Source: Sphagnum compactum
Taxonomy: Eukaryota; Bryophyta; Sphagnopsida; Sphagnales
DNA: 64,000 bases
Reading direction: 5' to 3'
Assembly: GCA_965153455.1 (NCBI GenBank)
Contig: OZ234494.1
Location: 5,704,001 to 5,768,000, forward strand
This document shows positions 11,819-23,981 of this stretch, piece after piece. The translations under genes were made by a program, and so were the position numbers. The notes under the pieces were generated by a model. That model saw only the letters and a program-made list of their open reading frames with translations. It did no database searches and was not told the DNA's origin. The first letter of the stretch is position 1. Each line of letters opens with the position of its first letter.

Positions 11819-12811
11819 GTGAAGCTGAGGGACTTAGCTTTTTAAAGAACGGAGGGGTTACATATGTAACACGAAATTAGGTCGCCACGCCAGTGTGAAC
11901 ACTGTCTGATCTTGGGATTTAATTTTGCTTTATTAGCCGTCATTTTGCTGCGGCAGTCTTTCCATTACTTCTGCATGGAAGTGCATGGGAAGGTTTCTCT
12001 CTGGGTGTGTGTGAGATGTTGTACAGGAAGGAGGCGGTGCGAATGATGGTAAGGAGTGGAGCTGCATTGATGAGTCGAAGTGGAAAGCATGGCAGCGGCT
12101 GAGTGAGGGAGGAGGGAAGCTTGTGATGGAAGCTAGGAAGAAAGCGGAGAGGAAGAGGAGTTGCAGGTCTAGAAGGGTGGCTAGTTTTTTGCGAGAGATC
12201 GGCAGATCAGCACTGGAGATGAGAGGATAGGCGGATAGACAGAAAAAGAGCATTTTTTGAGGAAGAGCAGGCAGAGAAGCTTGGAGGATAGCTAGAGAGG
12301 TCTTAGATAGACTGAGAGGTCTGATTTTTGGAGAGCGTTTTGAGCTCGGGAGTTGTTTTTGGATCCTGGCTGATCATTGCTTAAGGAGGCCGAGATAGAG
12401 CTGAAGAGGTCAGATGAGCTTAGAAGAGTATAGACGTATCACTTTGTATATCTGTTTTTGTAGAGCACTTGGTTGTGTTGCTGAAACTTTCCGTTGCGCC
12501 AGCGACTTAGCTGAGTGGGATGCATGATTTTGATGAGCACACCAAAGTGGGGAAGCTTGTGCTGTCGGGGAGATTCTGTGAATTATGAGCTATGAATTTA
12601 AATCTCTGAAATTCTGTCTTGTTGTTTTGCATGAGTAGACATTGTGTCTGAGGAAGTTCAGTGAAGGGGCTTTTACATCGGTGATGTGTGCATCTCATTA
12701 GCTTTTAGTAGGACTAGAAGACAGAAGCTCTGGACTTAGATTAGCGCAATTGTCATGTTGTTTGTTTAATAGACGAACACCCATTCGTATTTCTGTCAGG
12801 GTGAACTCAAC
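8150..12811 (+). mobile_element. 5'-truncated Ty3/gypsy LTR retrotransposon
   Basis: Domain order protease-less linker, reverse transcriptase, RNase H, integrase, 3' LTR is that of Ty3/gypsy (Metaviridae-type) elements. The 5' LTR, primer binding site, gag and protease are absent, so the left end is a truncation somewhere between about 8130 and 8200. A polypurine tract (AAAGAACGGAGGGG) at about 11844-11857 precedes an LTR beginning TGTAACACGAAATTAGG at 11865. The right end is placed at the CAACA near 12811 by the TG...CA rule only, because there is no second LTR for comparison. No target-site duplication can be tested for the same reason. Confidence 0.85.
11865..12811 (+). repeat. 3' LTR of the gypsy element
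   Basis: It starts TGTAACACGAAATTAG directly after a purine tract and lies 50 bases beyond the pol stop, as expected for a 3' LTR. The body is G/A-rich, with GAGGAAGAG-type runs. The end is inferred only from a CA dinucleotide (GTGAACTCAACA), so the length of about 947 bases is provisional. Sequence after it changes character and joins the GHGKG-family copy. Confidence 0.6.
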
Positions 12812-13739
12812 AGAAGGGTCGAGTCGTTGTTTGACCTTTCCCTTTTCTTTTGGTTCTTGTGATTTAATGTGGCATATTTTTTAATTTTTCAACTATGATC
12901 ACATGGCTAATAGGCGTGCTAGAAAGTTCTCAAGGCAAGGGTCCAAAGAACGAATAGTGCATTCAACACGTCAAGCTGTGCAAAAGTTCGTGTAAAGATC
13001 AAGGAATACCATCCAAAGGCGTCAAAACAAAGAAATCCTTAAAGAAAAAGAAGAATTGGTTCAATTACAAATCCAAAATGCAAAGGTGAAAGAAGGTGTG
13101 TCTAGGTGTGTTACAGACATTTATAGAGCTATTTTGTTTTACGGGTGTTAAAGGTGCAAATTTTCAAATGTTAATGTTTGAAAAGTTGTTGGCGCTACCA
13201 ATGTTGTAATCAGTGATGCCAAATTATGTTGTGAGGTGTGAAAAATTGTTACAATGTGAGGATGTTTGCAATAGCCTTGTTATTGCTTGGAAGGGTTTGA
13301 AGTATCGTGTAGGAAAGGACATATATGCAACTTGGAATGTTGTAGAGGCTATTGTCATCTCTACATCATCAAACACTAGTTTAAGAACTAATGGAGTTGT
13401 GTGGACCTCAATAGGAGAGCGCTTAGAAAGGCTTTCCATTGGAGGCAATTGTTAGATGCAAAAGAAAAAGGAGAACAGTGGGCTAAGGGGGATAGGAGAG
13501 TCCAAAAAGATGCATTGGCAAAGGACGTCTAAGCCCTTGTTGCTAAGTGGTACTTTGAAGAAACAAAGGTCAACCCCAACAAGAAAGATGTCTTCCATCG
13601 TCAAATGGGAGTCAAAAATTGGGAAACACATGTCACACACTTCCTTCAAGAAAGTGAGGCAAGTTATTTTTCAAATCTTGAACGTATTTTGTTTCTATTT
13701 TGGACCTTGAATTTTTACTTTGCAATGTTTACTACACTC

Positions 13740-15930
13740 TTAATGCTCAATCCTAATATTTGTTCAGTCCTCTAGTCCTAAGATTAAGGACTAGAAATGA
13801 TGTAAACACAATCCTAAGACAAGTTAGCAATGTTTTAAGCATAGGCATGCACTTACATGAATTCAAGGACATACTTCTTTTTTTGTTTGGAAATGAACCT
13901 CAAAATTTGATGGATCCTCCATAGTCTTAAAACCCAAATAACTTTTAATGTTCAAACCCTTAACAAAATTGCAGATCTTCAATAGTACATTACTTTAAAC
14001 GCATGAGTTTTCATAATGTTTCATAGTCCCAAGTTTTGGAGTTGGAGTCAAGAACTAATTTCATACTTTTAAACCATGCTCTTTGTCACTATCCTAAGTG
14101 CTGAAATGTACCCCAAATTCCATAGAGTCTTGAGCTTTCTTTTGCCTTCATGAGTCTTGAACCATTTGAAGCCTTCAAAGTCCTGAGTTTATTTTTGTTT
14201 TTGAATCCTATACCAATTTATAAATCTTGTGACCTGAACCAATTTGAAAATCCTAACTCCTGAACTAATTTGTAAGTATTTGTGTCTTGAACCAATTTGA
14301 AAGTTCTGAGTCCTAAACCAATTTGTAGGTGTTATGTATGTAACCCTTTTAAAAGTCCTAAGTCTTGAAGCAATTTGTAAGTCTTGTGTCCTAAGCTAGT
14401 CTAAAAGTCCTAAGTCAAACCAATTTGTAAGTGTTGAGTCTTGAACCAATCTAAAAATCCTACATGTCATAAACCAATCTGAAAGTCCTAGGTCCCGAAT
14501 TGGTCAATCTAAAAGTCCTACATATCCTGAACCAATATGAAAGTCTTGAGTTTGGAACCACCCCAAAAGTCATGCCTGTTTTGAACCAACTTCAAAGTCC
14601 TAAGTCTTGAACCAATCTAAAAGTCCTGCTTGTCCTGAACCAATCTGAATGTCTTAAGTCCTAAACTAATATGAAAGTCTTGAGTTTGGAATTAATCCAA
14701 AAGTCTTGCCTATCTTAAACCAACTACGTGAAAGCAGGAAAAAATAGTCAAGCAGTGTGTGGACAGTCCTTAAAAATAATTTTTTTAATTTTTGAAAAAT
14801 CACCATGGGAACAATATATATCCAAAAAAAAAATTATTTTTGAAATAATTTTTTATACTTTCAAAGTTCCAACTACAAAATTTTCATTGATATTCACCAT
14901 GTTTCAAGAGTCTTTTAATATGTTTAAAGCACTCAAGAAAAACATGTGGATAGGTGGTTTTTTTGTATCAAAAGTCATTTTCTCTTATCAAATGTACACC
15001 AAATTGTTTCAATTTTTTTGTGAACTTTAACATATTCCACAAGAATGGATCCATATATTCAAAACATTCAAAAAATAAAAATACATATACCCTTTTAGAT
15101 TTTAATACTCAAATGTCCTTAAACATTATTATAGTTTTGAATTTATAATCATGGTTCAAAATAAAGTTATAGCTTTGACTATAATGTAAGGTTTGGTGCA
15201 AAAAACTTTATTATGTTATATGTCATATTTGGCCCCGATTTTGATATTCAGTTTTTAAAATTGTGTGAAATATGTAGTATAAACTAATAGAAAATTACCA
15301 TGTGGAAAATGTAGTCCTTGGAAAGGACTTTAACCTTGGCACAATTGGCTCCTTTTTTCATGTTTTCACCCAACTTGAAAGTCTTGACTCTTGAACCAAT
15401 CCAAAAGTCCTACCTATTTTGAACCAACTTGAAAGTCCTGACTCTTGAACCAATCCAAAAGTCCCACCTATTTTGAACCAACTTGAAAGTCCTGACTCTT
15501 GAACCAATCCAAAAGTCCCACCTATTTTGAACCAACTTGAAAATCCTAACTCCTAAACCAATTTTAAATTTTTGCCTGTCCTAATCCAGTTTAATAATCT
15601 TGAAACTCTTAAATCTTGAACCAATCAGAATGTCCAAAAAGTCTTTAGTCTTGAATTCATCCTAAAGTCTTGAAGGTTGAGTCTTGATGCATTTGAAAGT
15701 CCAGAGTCTTGAATTACTTCAAATTCTTCAAAGTCCTTTATGTGTTTCAATGTCCTAAATCATCAAGTAATCTCAAAATCTTGTTTCATAAACTACATTC
15801 AGTGTTTTGAGTCCTAGATTATTGTACATTCAATGTTTTGAATCCTATAATACTTTACATTCCTAAGTAGATGACTTCAAAGCCCCTTGAAATAAAATTA
15901 TTTAAGTAATTTCCATATCTTGTAGTCCAC
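13740..15930 (+). repeat. Degenerate minisatellite in the copy A intron
   Basis: From about 14,090 to 14,720 and again from 15,365 to 15,720 the DNA consists of diverged copies of a roughly 25-base unit, CTTGAACCAATCTGAAAGTC then CTAAGT. In 15,370-15,545 a higher-order period of about 57 bases (AACTTGAAAGTCCTGACTC ... CCACCTATTTTG) occurs three times with few changes. The interval 14,720-15,360 is AT-rich without the unit. The array lies between the HFLQESE and CCYRYH coding pieces, where an intron is expected from copy B. Confidence 0.85.
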
Positions 15931-17849
15931 CCTCATGAACTTTTAATTTGACCCATTGTTTTCAACTGAACACCCACCTTGGACCTAATAGCAGATTGAT
16001 TTTTTCACAAGATTTAAGGCTTAACATCTGCAAGTGGAGATTGGGTTTATTGCCTTCCACAAGCTCAAGCCCTATTATGTTTGAAAATTGAAAGATTTCA
16101 ATTCATGCTGCTATCGATACCACTAGGAGATGATGGAGATTAAGGTGGGATTCAACAATATGAGGGCTTTAAATGTGCATCAAGGAGGTGATGTACCATT
16201 TTGCACTTGTGGTTGTGAAACAATTTGTGCCAATCGAGGGCATGTGGCAACATTAGGTCCAATTATGTCATGTCAAGTAGTGAAACACACATACCAGTCC
16301 ATTTCTAAGTTATGGGAGAAAATCTTGTGTCCAAGAAAACCAAGGAAAAAATGGGTTAGCTTGGATTGTGTAAAAGGTCATTGTACCACTGTGGCATCAA
16401 GTAATTACCTATTTGTGATAAAGAGTTTGATTCTTCCAATTTGTCACTAGTAAAGTGGAGAGCCTTTGAGAAAGTCACTACTATAAAAACTAAGGATGGC
16501 AAAATTAAAGAAGTGGTCCGCTTAGAAACTAAGCTAACTTCCTCAAGAGAATTTCTATTGTTTGCTGCTCCTAAGATTCGAAATTTTGTCATGCATAATT
16601 TTGTTATTCAATGGCTAGACACATAGTTTAGATTATGGAAAAAGAAATTAGAACTAGATGAAGTCTTGTCCTTGATAGATTTTGTAGAAAACTACTCTTT
16701 CAAGCATCAAAATGAAATCTAGGATCAACATTGATATAATTTCCAGTTGTCAATTTTGATACACATTGTGTACAACACAAACGATGAATATGACATTCTA
16801 GACCCTCGAAGCCCATGCCTCAAAACCAAGTAGTTTTATTAAATCTCACATGACCAAAAAGATGATAATCTTTTTGTGCAACATGCATTTAGTGTGCATT
16901 GGCAGCACCCCACCTCACAAGGTGGTTCTTGAACACCATTTTGTTTGGAGTGATGGGGTTGCCTCTCAATTCAAGGGGGCAAGGTTTTGGTCTTATGTCG
17001 CTAGGTATCCCAAGTTTGACCACATGTGACTAGCTCCCCTCAAGATGTGCCATGGAATGGAACCATTGGGGCACAGGTCATGGGAAAAAGCCCCATGATG
17101 GAGTAGGATCTTGCTTGAAGCAAGCCTTATGAAAGGAACAATTGAAGCTGGATGGGATTCCACTCCAAAATGCCCAACAAGTTGTTGCATTTCTTCAAAG
17201 CTCCATGAGTTTAAGGCATGTTGCTTATGAGCATGCTTGGTTAGATGTCGAGCGCAACTTTATGGAAATCAAAGTTGGGGAGGTGAATAAAACCCATGGC
17301 TATAATTGTCGAACTATAGTTGGGTCCAAATCTTTTCATTTTGTGCGATCTATAGGCCATGAAAATAATGTACTTTTGGAGACTAGAAAATTTCATTATG
17401 AATTTCCAAAGTTTAAGAACATGATTCCTTAAGGGGCCACATTAGTAAGGAATACAAATTTGTAACGATTTCCACCTTTTTTTAATTATATTGAAAACTT
17501 CAAGCCATATACTTTAACATGCAATAAATAAACATGAGAAAAAGTAATTTTTAATTATGAAAACATTTAAAGACAAAGGCCTAGGAATATTATTTGGCCA
17601 ATTTTTGTTCCTTGACCATTCCTTGAAGTGGTTCTTAGTGGTACTGCCCAATTGTATTTACACCCACCTTTATTTGGGCTTGAATTAATATGAACTTTTA
17701 TTTGACCTGATTTCTTAGTGTGCCATGGAAACAATGGCATTATCAACTAGTGCCCTAGGGCTATAATTAGGCTTTGAAGTAGGCTTCTAGAGGGAAGTAG
17801 TGGGCGAGAAAACATTGAATGATGCAAAATAACTTGGGGCATCGGATTT

Positions 17850-18421
17850 TGAATGCGTGCATTCATGTTCATGCCCATAAGGTGAAGGACGGTGACTAGA
17901 GGTGATTCAAAGTAGTTACACGCGCATTCTACATGAACATGGGTAACAATAGAGACAAGGCACGACGACTAGGGGTGGTTCAAAGTGCAGTCCAATACAA
18001 TGAGCAAAGGCTGTAAAATGTCAACAATGATGTCAAGCTCAATGAAGAGAAGCTCAAAAAATAGCTTCGCTAAAGCAAAATAAGGTCCTAGAGAACATTC
18101 AAGTGTCTATGACATACTATGAGGTCAAAAAGGTGACACAAGTTATACTTCAAACTATTGCTTCAACCTTGCCACAATTTCCGCACTGTTGTAAGGGAAT
18201 CAATGATGCAAAAGGTCTTGTCCGACCCCATTGCTTGTGCACATGTTATGAGTTCAAATAGCTACTTTTGCAAGGGTGGAGTTGTTCAACAGGAGCTTAT
18301 GTCAAGGTTAGTTCAATATTTGTCACAGGTAAAACATTCATCTAGTGTAGCCAAGTTAGCCATTAAACATGCCATTTTGACCACCATCATGAGCTCTAAC
18401 TCAAAGACATTGCTAAGGTAA
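17850..18421 (+). pseudogene. N-terminal fragment (copy C) of the GHGKG family
   Basis: The open stretch 18,158-18,421 contains VVQQELMSRLVQYL and SVAKLAIKHAILTTIMSSNS. These align with VLVGVMKALL and VKLVAKHVLLTVAISVHSSS in the N-terminal part of copy B (around 35,100-35,000). A further related piece lies just upstream in another frame (ILQTIASTL, PQFPHCCKGINDAK). It sits between the GHGKG part and the C-terminal module of copy A, so it is either a nested third copy or a rearranged piece. Matching here is by eye over short, diverged segments. Confidence 0.45.
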
Positions 18422-20674
18422 AAAGTTCGGTTGGGTAGATGCACAATTGGGATTCTCACTATTGTTACAAAACAATTTTTTTTTTCTTAAATACCCTTTA
18501 TTCAAATGCATATGGTGATTAATATATCTTTAAATTTACTAATTGGGACATGGATCTAAACTAACAATTTCATTATGAAAAAAATTGTGTAGTTATTTAT
18601 TGATAAAAACTCATTTGTAATAGTAATGGAGTTTTGAAGTTGAAAAATATGGACTGGTTGTCTGATCGGACCATCACAAAATGGAAAAATTTATATTGAT
18701 TCACATTCCAAATTTGTTATTGGGATTCTATATATGATGTAATATAAGATGATAAATTCATATGAAGAATATTTTATTTGAAAAATTTAATCGTTTGATA
18801 ATTAAGGACTTTTGAATGGTTAAAACTTGACCATATTTTCATAAGTCCATATGAGTTACAATTTTTGTTTTTTTTTTCAATTTCTTTGTTCCAAAAACAT
18901 ATGTTATTGAAAGTTTTAAATAGGGCATTATTCCTAAAAACTTTATGGGTTGGTTTGTAGGTGATTGAACATGTATTATTCAAAGATTAAAATAATAACA
19001 TTAAAAATAAAAACCATGTCCATTTGAATCATTTTGAAGAATCTTGTATGGACTTATAGGGAGTGTAATTTCTACCGATATTGAGACATTCAATCGTGCA
19101 TTCACCTAATTGTTGAAAATGCATTTTAGGAATGTTGCGATGGTTGTTGAACATAGGTGAAAGATGAGTTTGGTGACGAGATTTCTTTGGTTGCTATCAA
19201 TATGTAAGAGAAGGTTCAATGGTTTCGCTTTTCAATTCAAAAGAGGGGAATGTTGAAGGGGTCAACTTCTACATCTTGGTGTACACAAAGACTCTTTCAC
19301 TTTCAACACAATTTTCAAGTGCCCATCTAGGCAAAAGTTCAAGTTCAATGCTAGTGATATGCCAGTGGCCAAGAAGTATTACCAAAGGTGGGGTCGATTA
19401 GAGTTTAACTATGTTTTGTTGAGGGGTGCAATCACAATAACACATACCATAACAAGTGTAATGCTTGCTTAGTTTTTTCATGTTTTAAAGTCGTAATTTA
19501 ATTTGATGTTGATATTTTAAGATTTGTTTATATAGTTGTATTTTTAATATATCATGGGAACATTTGAATTAATTTGAAATTAATCCAATGAATTAAAAAA
19601 AAACAAAAACATTCATTAAACACTGTAACGTTTACTTTTAAACAATAAAATGACTTGTAAATGGATTTCCATTTTTTTGAAAATGACATTTTTTGCCAAA
19701 TTTTTAACATGGACCTTAATAGAATAGTATGAAGAATTTTTTAAAAAAAATTAAAGATTTTTTTGAAGAGTTTTTCAAGAATATTCTAAAAATATTTCCC
19801 CAAAAGTAGTCACAAAAACAGTCAAAAAGTAGGTAGGTGTGGCTTGTGTTATCCCATTTGCACCCTGAAGAATTCTCATATTGCATATATTCATGCATGC
19901 CATGTCATGGCAATCAAGTTTTCGATGCTTCTAACAAACCATATAGTCCAAGGGAATGACTTAGTTATAATCTATTTGAACATGCAAAGGATGGCATTAG
20001 GCAGGCTATTTGTAGCCATCTAGAACTATGACATTCTCTGGATTCTATAATTTTTGCAATCCACATGCTCTTTTTAATTATGTCACTCAATTTTTGAAAT
20101 ACCTACTTGTTGCTTATTGAGGTTCCATTGAAAGATTTGTTGTAGGTGGCTCAATTTATGATATTAACTTGGATTTTGTTGGCACATGATCATGTCAGAG
20201 TTGTTTTGATCTTGTGATTATATGGACTTGTGTCTATAGTTGTGCAAAGCTTTAAACCACACCTATTATATTGTTGGGTTTGAATTTATGGATCCTAAAC
20301 TCTTTACTTTGGTTGCATTTCCCTTGTTAATTGTTTTGATTTTCATCATGGATATTTAATACATAAAAGCCAAAATGAATCCTTTGCACATAATATCAGA
20401 ATCCAAGTAGCACAAAATTTGTGGAAAGCTCCACTGAGCTCTTAGCAACAAGTTCCAATTACAGCCCCCACAAGTAGCATACAACAATCCCCATAATAAA
20501 TAATTGATGTTGCAACAATCTTTTCCATTTCATAGTTTCAACATATGGCTGAACTTATATTACTAACTTGGATTTTCTTGGCACATGTGAAGGTCAAGTT
20601 TGTATGTAGAGTTTTTGGTTCCTGTTATTGAATTGTATTTTTTGCTTTAAGGAACTTCATTTGAGCATGTAACA

Positions 20675-20845
20675 CTCTTGGTCGATATGGCCTCGTTCTG
20701 GAATCTGATGAGGAGATTTACCAAGAGCTTCTTGAACCTCTACTCAAGGAGTTAAAGGTTGGGGATGATACTTCTCATGACCTGCATGACACAAACTCCA
20801 ACTCAACAAGTCCAAAGAAAGCGAGAATCAAACTTGATTATGAGT
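20675..20845 (+). CDS. Exon-like acidic ORF of unknown protein
   Basis: A frame of about 56 codons reads TLGRYGLVLESDEEIYQELL and then a lysine/serine-rich tail (STSPKKARIKLDYE), ending at a consensus donor (GATTATGA|GTAAGT). The composition is protein-like and unlike the AT-rich surroundings. No upstream or downstream exon is recognised. It could be part of the adjacent GHGKG copy or an unrelated captured exon. Confidence 0.3.
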
Positions 20846-23206
20846 AAGTTTGTCGTCTTCAATTTGTGGTACAATTTTGTGCACATCATGCATCAATAGT
20901 AAACTAATAATGTTGTTCCGTCATTGCAAAGTTTCCATTCACATGAAATCTTGGACTTTGCCTTCCTTTGGTTGCAAAGGGTTCTTTCCAAGCCCTCCCA
21001 ACAACTGCATTTTGCCTCAATATGTTGAAAACATTGCTACCCATGTATCTTCACTATAATCTCTTCCATCATAGATGGATACACTCAGATTCATTGATGA
21101 CTAGGCTATTGAGTAATCCCTTTCGCATTTCTAATTTTTTTCCTCTACATGTAGTTCTATTCATGAATATGCTTTCATATTATTTTGAGTTCCACATCCT
21201 TTTCAACATTTGATTTGATTTGCAATGAAATCATAACATTTTTTCATCAAATTTTTACATTTAATTTTGCAAATAGTGTAAATTAGTTAAATGAATCCTT
21301 TCAAAAAAATTAATGTGCAACCACCTTAGCCATCGTCATAATAAGTGGTGGCTAACACTAGGTCAAATCTTAAATTAACTCTTCATTTCTTTCTGTTCCA
21401 ATTTGTTATCTAGCTCTTCATAAATCATGGGAGGTTAGGTCTGTAAAATCAACTTTACTACCCTAGGTAATTCGTAACTACTTGATGTTACAATAATTAT
21501 AATAGTTTCCAACCTTAACAACAACATATCAATTGAACTTCTTGCCTTGTGATCAACTACCAACAAATGTAACGTTGGTGTTGGTCCACCAACAAAGCTT
21601 AATGCAAGCAACCAAATAAGCTAACAATTTCTATTGCTAACATTTCAAAAACAAAATTATGCACTTTTTAATAAACAAAGCTTGTTCCTACATTTCTTTA
21701 ACAAACAAAATTGTTTGTTCTTGAATTTCTTGAACCAATAAAAGGAACTCCTAAATTTTGCAACAAACAAAGCTTATTTTTGAATTTTTTAACAAGCTTT
21801 TAACAAGCAAATTCTTGATAGACATATCCTAGGTTTAGATATTCCTTCATGATTAGGTACAATATGCAATAGGTACACAACATTTTATTAGAGCCTGGAT
21901 AGTTTTTCATGGTTAGTGTTTGTACCATGTGTATTTGATATTAGTTTATAATTTATTGAAAACATGAGGGCATTACAAATGCCTTTGCCATGTAATATTA
22001 GAGCTTGTAAAAAAAGGTGAAAATATTGCCTTAAAAACATTTTACTATTTTCAACAAAAATTGCCAACAAGGTAGGTACTACACCCACTTGTCATTTTGC
22101 CATTCAAGATTATAGTTTACAGAAGCAATGAAGGTATTATATTTTTCAAACTACCTTTGTTTTTAGGAAATCTTGTGTGGTGGTGAATAATTTTTGGATG
22201 CAACCTACATGTAGGTACTGCAATGTGCCTTTGGGCACCTATTGCAATACTTGCATTCATAATTAATATTTTATTAGCAGCATTGGAGGTTAAAAGGGTA
22301 GTTTAAGTCAAGGACGACAAGGGTTTTGCAATATTTGCATCTATTGGCATTGGCATTTCTTTTGGTGTCAATAGGTTTAGTTTGTCATTAATGTATAGGA
22401 GGTAGGTAGGTGGGCCGGTAAAGGAAGGGCCACGTTAGTGGACATTAGGTAGGGGCAAATGTGTACTACTTATTATTTGTGCGATAGCCTCATTGGTCAA
22501 TATGGGCATCGTGTAGTTAAGTAGGTAGATAAGTAGGCAAGTGGGGGAATAGTAGAACTCTTGTATGTAGGCCAGAATTTTTTTTTCAAATTCCTCAAGT
22601 AGGTGCACTGGCGAGGATCCCCAGCTTTAATTCGCATTAAATGGCGACTGTCCTACGCGGACAGTAGAGTTTTCTCTGAATCCTGCCTAAATCTAGGCGA
22701 GCTACAAGGACTCACTGTCTAAATCTGGCGATTTTTTTCTGCTTTTTTCTTTTTTTCCTAAGAAATATGGCGAATTTTCTGTAGAGGTCGCACTGGGTTT
22801 GTTTGGTCGCCAGTTGGCGAAATTTCGCCCAAAAAAAAACACTGATGTAGGCAGGTGAGCGTAAACATGTACGTCAGGGTAGTCAGAGTCAAAAGTCAAA
22901 GGAAAAAAAGGCGCACGGGATAGAAGGGCCAAGCCCAAAAATAAAATAAAATAAGTGCTAACTGTGGTAACCAAGTGGTTAGCACAGGGCCACGAACCAA
23001 TGAAAAAAACCTCTTGGCATCCAGACACCATCCATCCAAACTGGTGCGTTCCAAGGTGCTACAGTAGTTGGCTCTGGTTCTCACGCTGGGCCCTCATTCC
23101 CATAACCACCCCGTGTTTGGTCCTTACTCCTTGTCCTAATCGTGCAAGCTCTCACTTTGTAAAAGTGGTGCCAGATCCTCTGAAATAGTCTTTGCTTTTT
23201 AAAAAA
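20846..23206. other. No gene seen; AT-rich with short TAGG runs
   Basis: No ORF of note. Short AGGTAGGTAGGT-like runs occur around 22,400-22,550, of the same type as the large array at 43 kb. At about 22,620-22,850 a more GC-rich patch with several GGCGA words stands out but shows no coding frame. Confidence 0.4.
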
Positions 23207-23305
23207 ATCTTAAGCAAAGATATCTACTAAAGCTTCAGGAGATCTTAAGCAAAGATATCTACTAAAGCTTTAGGAGATGAAAGCAAAGCTTCAGTAGATA
23301 TTAAG
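23207..23305. repeat. 35-bp direct duplication with an adjacent inverted copy
   Basis: ATCTTAAGCAAAGATATCTA followed by CTAAAGCTTCAGGAG occurs at 23,207-23,241 and again at 23,242-23,276 with one difference. Just after, at about 23,285-23,305, AAGCTTCAGTAGATATTAAG is a near reverse complement of the same unit, so the region can also fold back. Confidence 0.8.
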
Positions 23306-23981
23306 AACCATTTCAGATGGATGCAACGGCGGTTTCCCCGGGCACGTGGCTTGTAAAGGGTGAGTAAACCCTGTCACACACAAACCACAGAATAGTCTTA
23401 CGGCTTAGATCTAGACAGTCGATAGCCTCAACGGTCAAGATCTGGAGCCACACCCTCGCTCCCGGGGTCCTCTTGCTGTGAAGTTTTCTCCTCCTCAAAA
23501 CCTAAGAAAACTTCCCTACATCTTTGGGTTTCCTTTCTCTGAGCAAAACTTCCACGGTGTTGAAGAAATCCGGAGCTAGGATTTTAAGGTGCAGCTTTGG
23601 CCGCAGGTGATTTATTGACAGGTGCGTTTTGTTGCCAAATTCCCTTAATGGTTGCCCACTAAGTGATGAATCCGGAGTCGTGAAGACGAAGTTTCTGGAG
23701 GTAGTCTAGAGAAATCGCATTTTGACTCCGTTCAGGATTCTGCCTTGTCATCTAAGTTGATGTCTCGCGGGTTTCGATTAACCCTATTGCTTCTTAGCCC
23801 AGTCTAGATACGATTCTCAGTGGCTTGCGTGGTGTTGTGTTTGCAGAAATTTGAGTAATCTGTGTGAATGTTTTGGACAGAAACTAATGGGGAATTGCTA
23901 TGGATTACTGTTACAGCCTAGAGGTGTTTGAACGGATTTTCTGAATTTCTCGTGCTTCTTGTTTTAATGAAGATTGCTACA

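Larger units (their letters stand above)
12900..19450 (+). pseudogene. Copy A of the GHGKG/SDG multidomain protein
   Basis: Scattered but collinear coding pieces match copy B (35.4-30.8 kb, minus). N-terminal charged coil: KEKEELVQLQIQNAK, about 13,030-13,090. Linker: LVAKWYFEETKVNPNKKDV then WETHVTHFLQESE, about 13,530-13,655. After a 2.4-kb intron-like stretch: CCYRYH, MMEIKVGFNNMR and CTCGCETIC, about 16,105-16,240. Then a zinc-ribbon-like DCVKGHC..CG, a basic core (FVMHNFVIQW, 16,585-16,615), an SDG motif (WSDGVASQFKGAR, about 16,943-16,985) and GTGHGKKPHDGVG (about 17,068-17,103). The C-terminal part is at 17,142-17,432, and a last module (NSKEGNVEGVNFYILV) at about 19,140-19,440. At least four frameshifts and several stops make it non-functional. 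The SDG and GHGKG motifs recall transposase-like proteins seen in many eukaryotes (from memory), but no catalytic triad can be assigned. It begins within 100 bases of the gypsy LTR end. Confidence 0.65.

Noticed and set aside
22955-23090. tRNA-like or SINE head (GTGGTAACCAAGTGGTTAGCAC)
   Set aside because: It resembles an A box, but the only B-box-like sequence (GGTTCTCACGC) lies more than 100 bases away and fits poorly. No cloverleaf forms.
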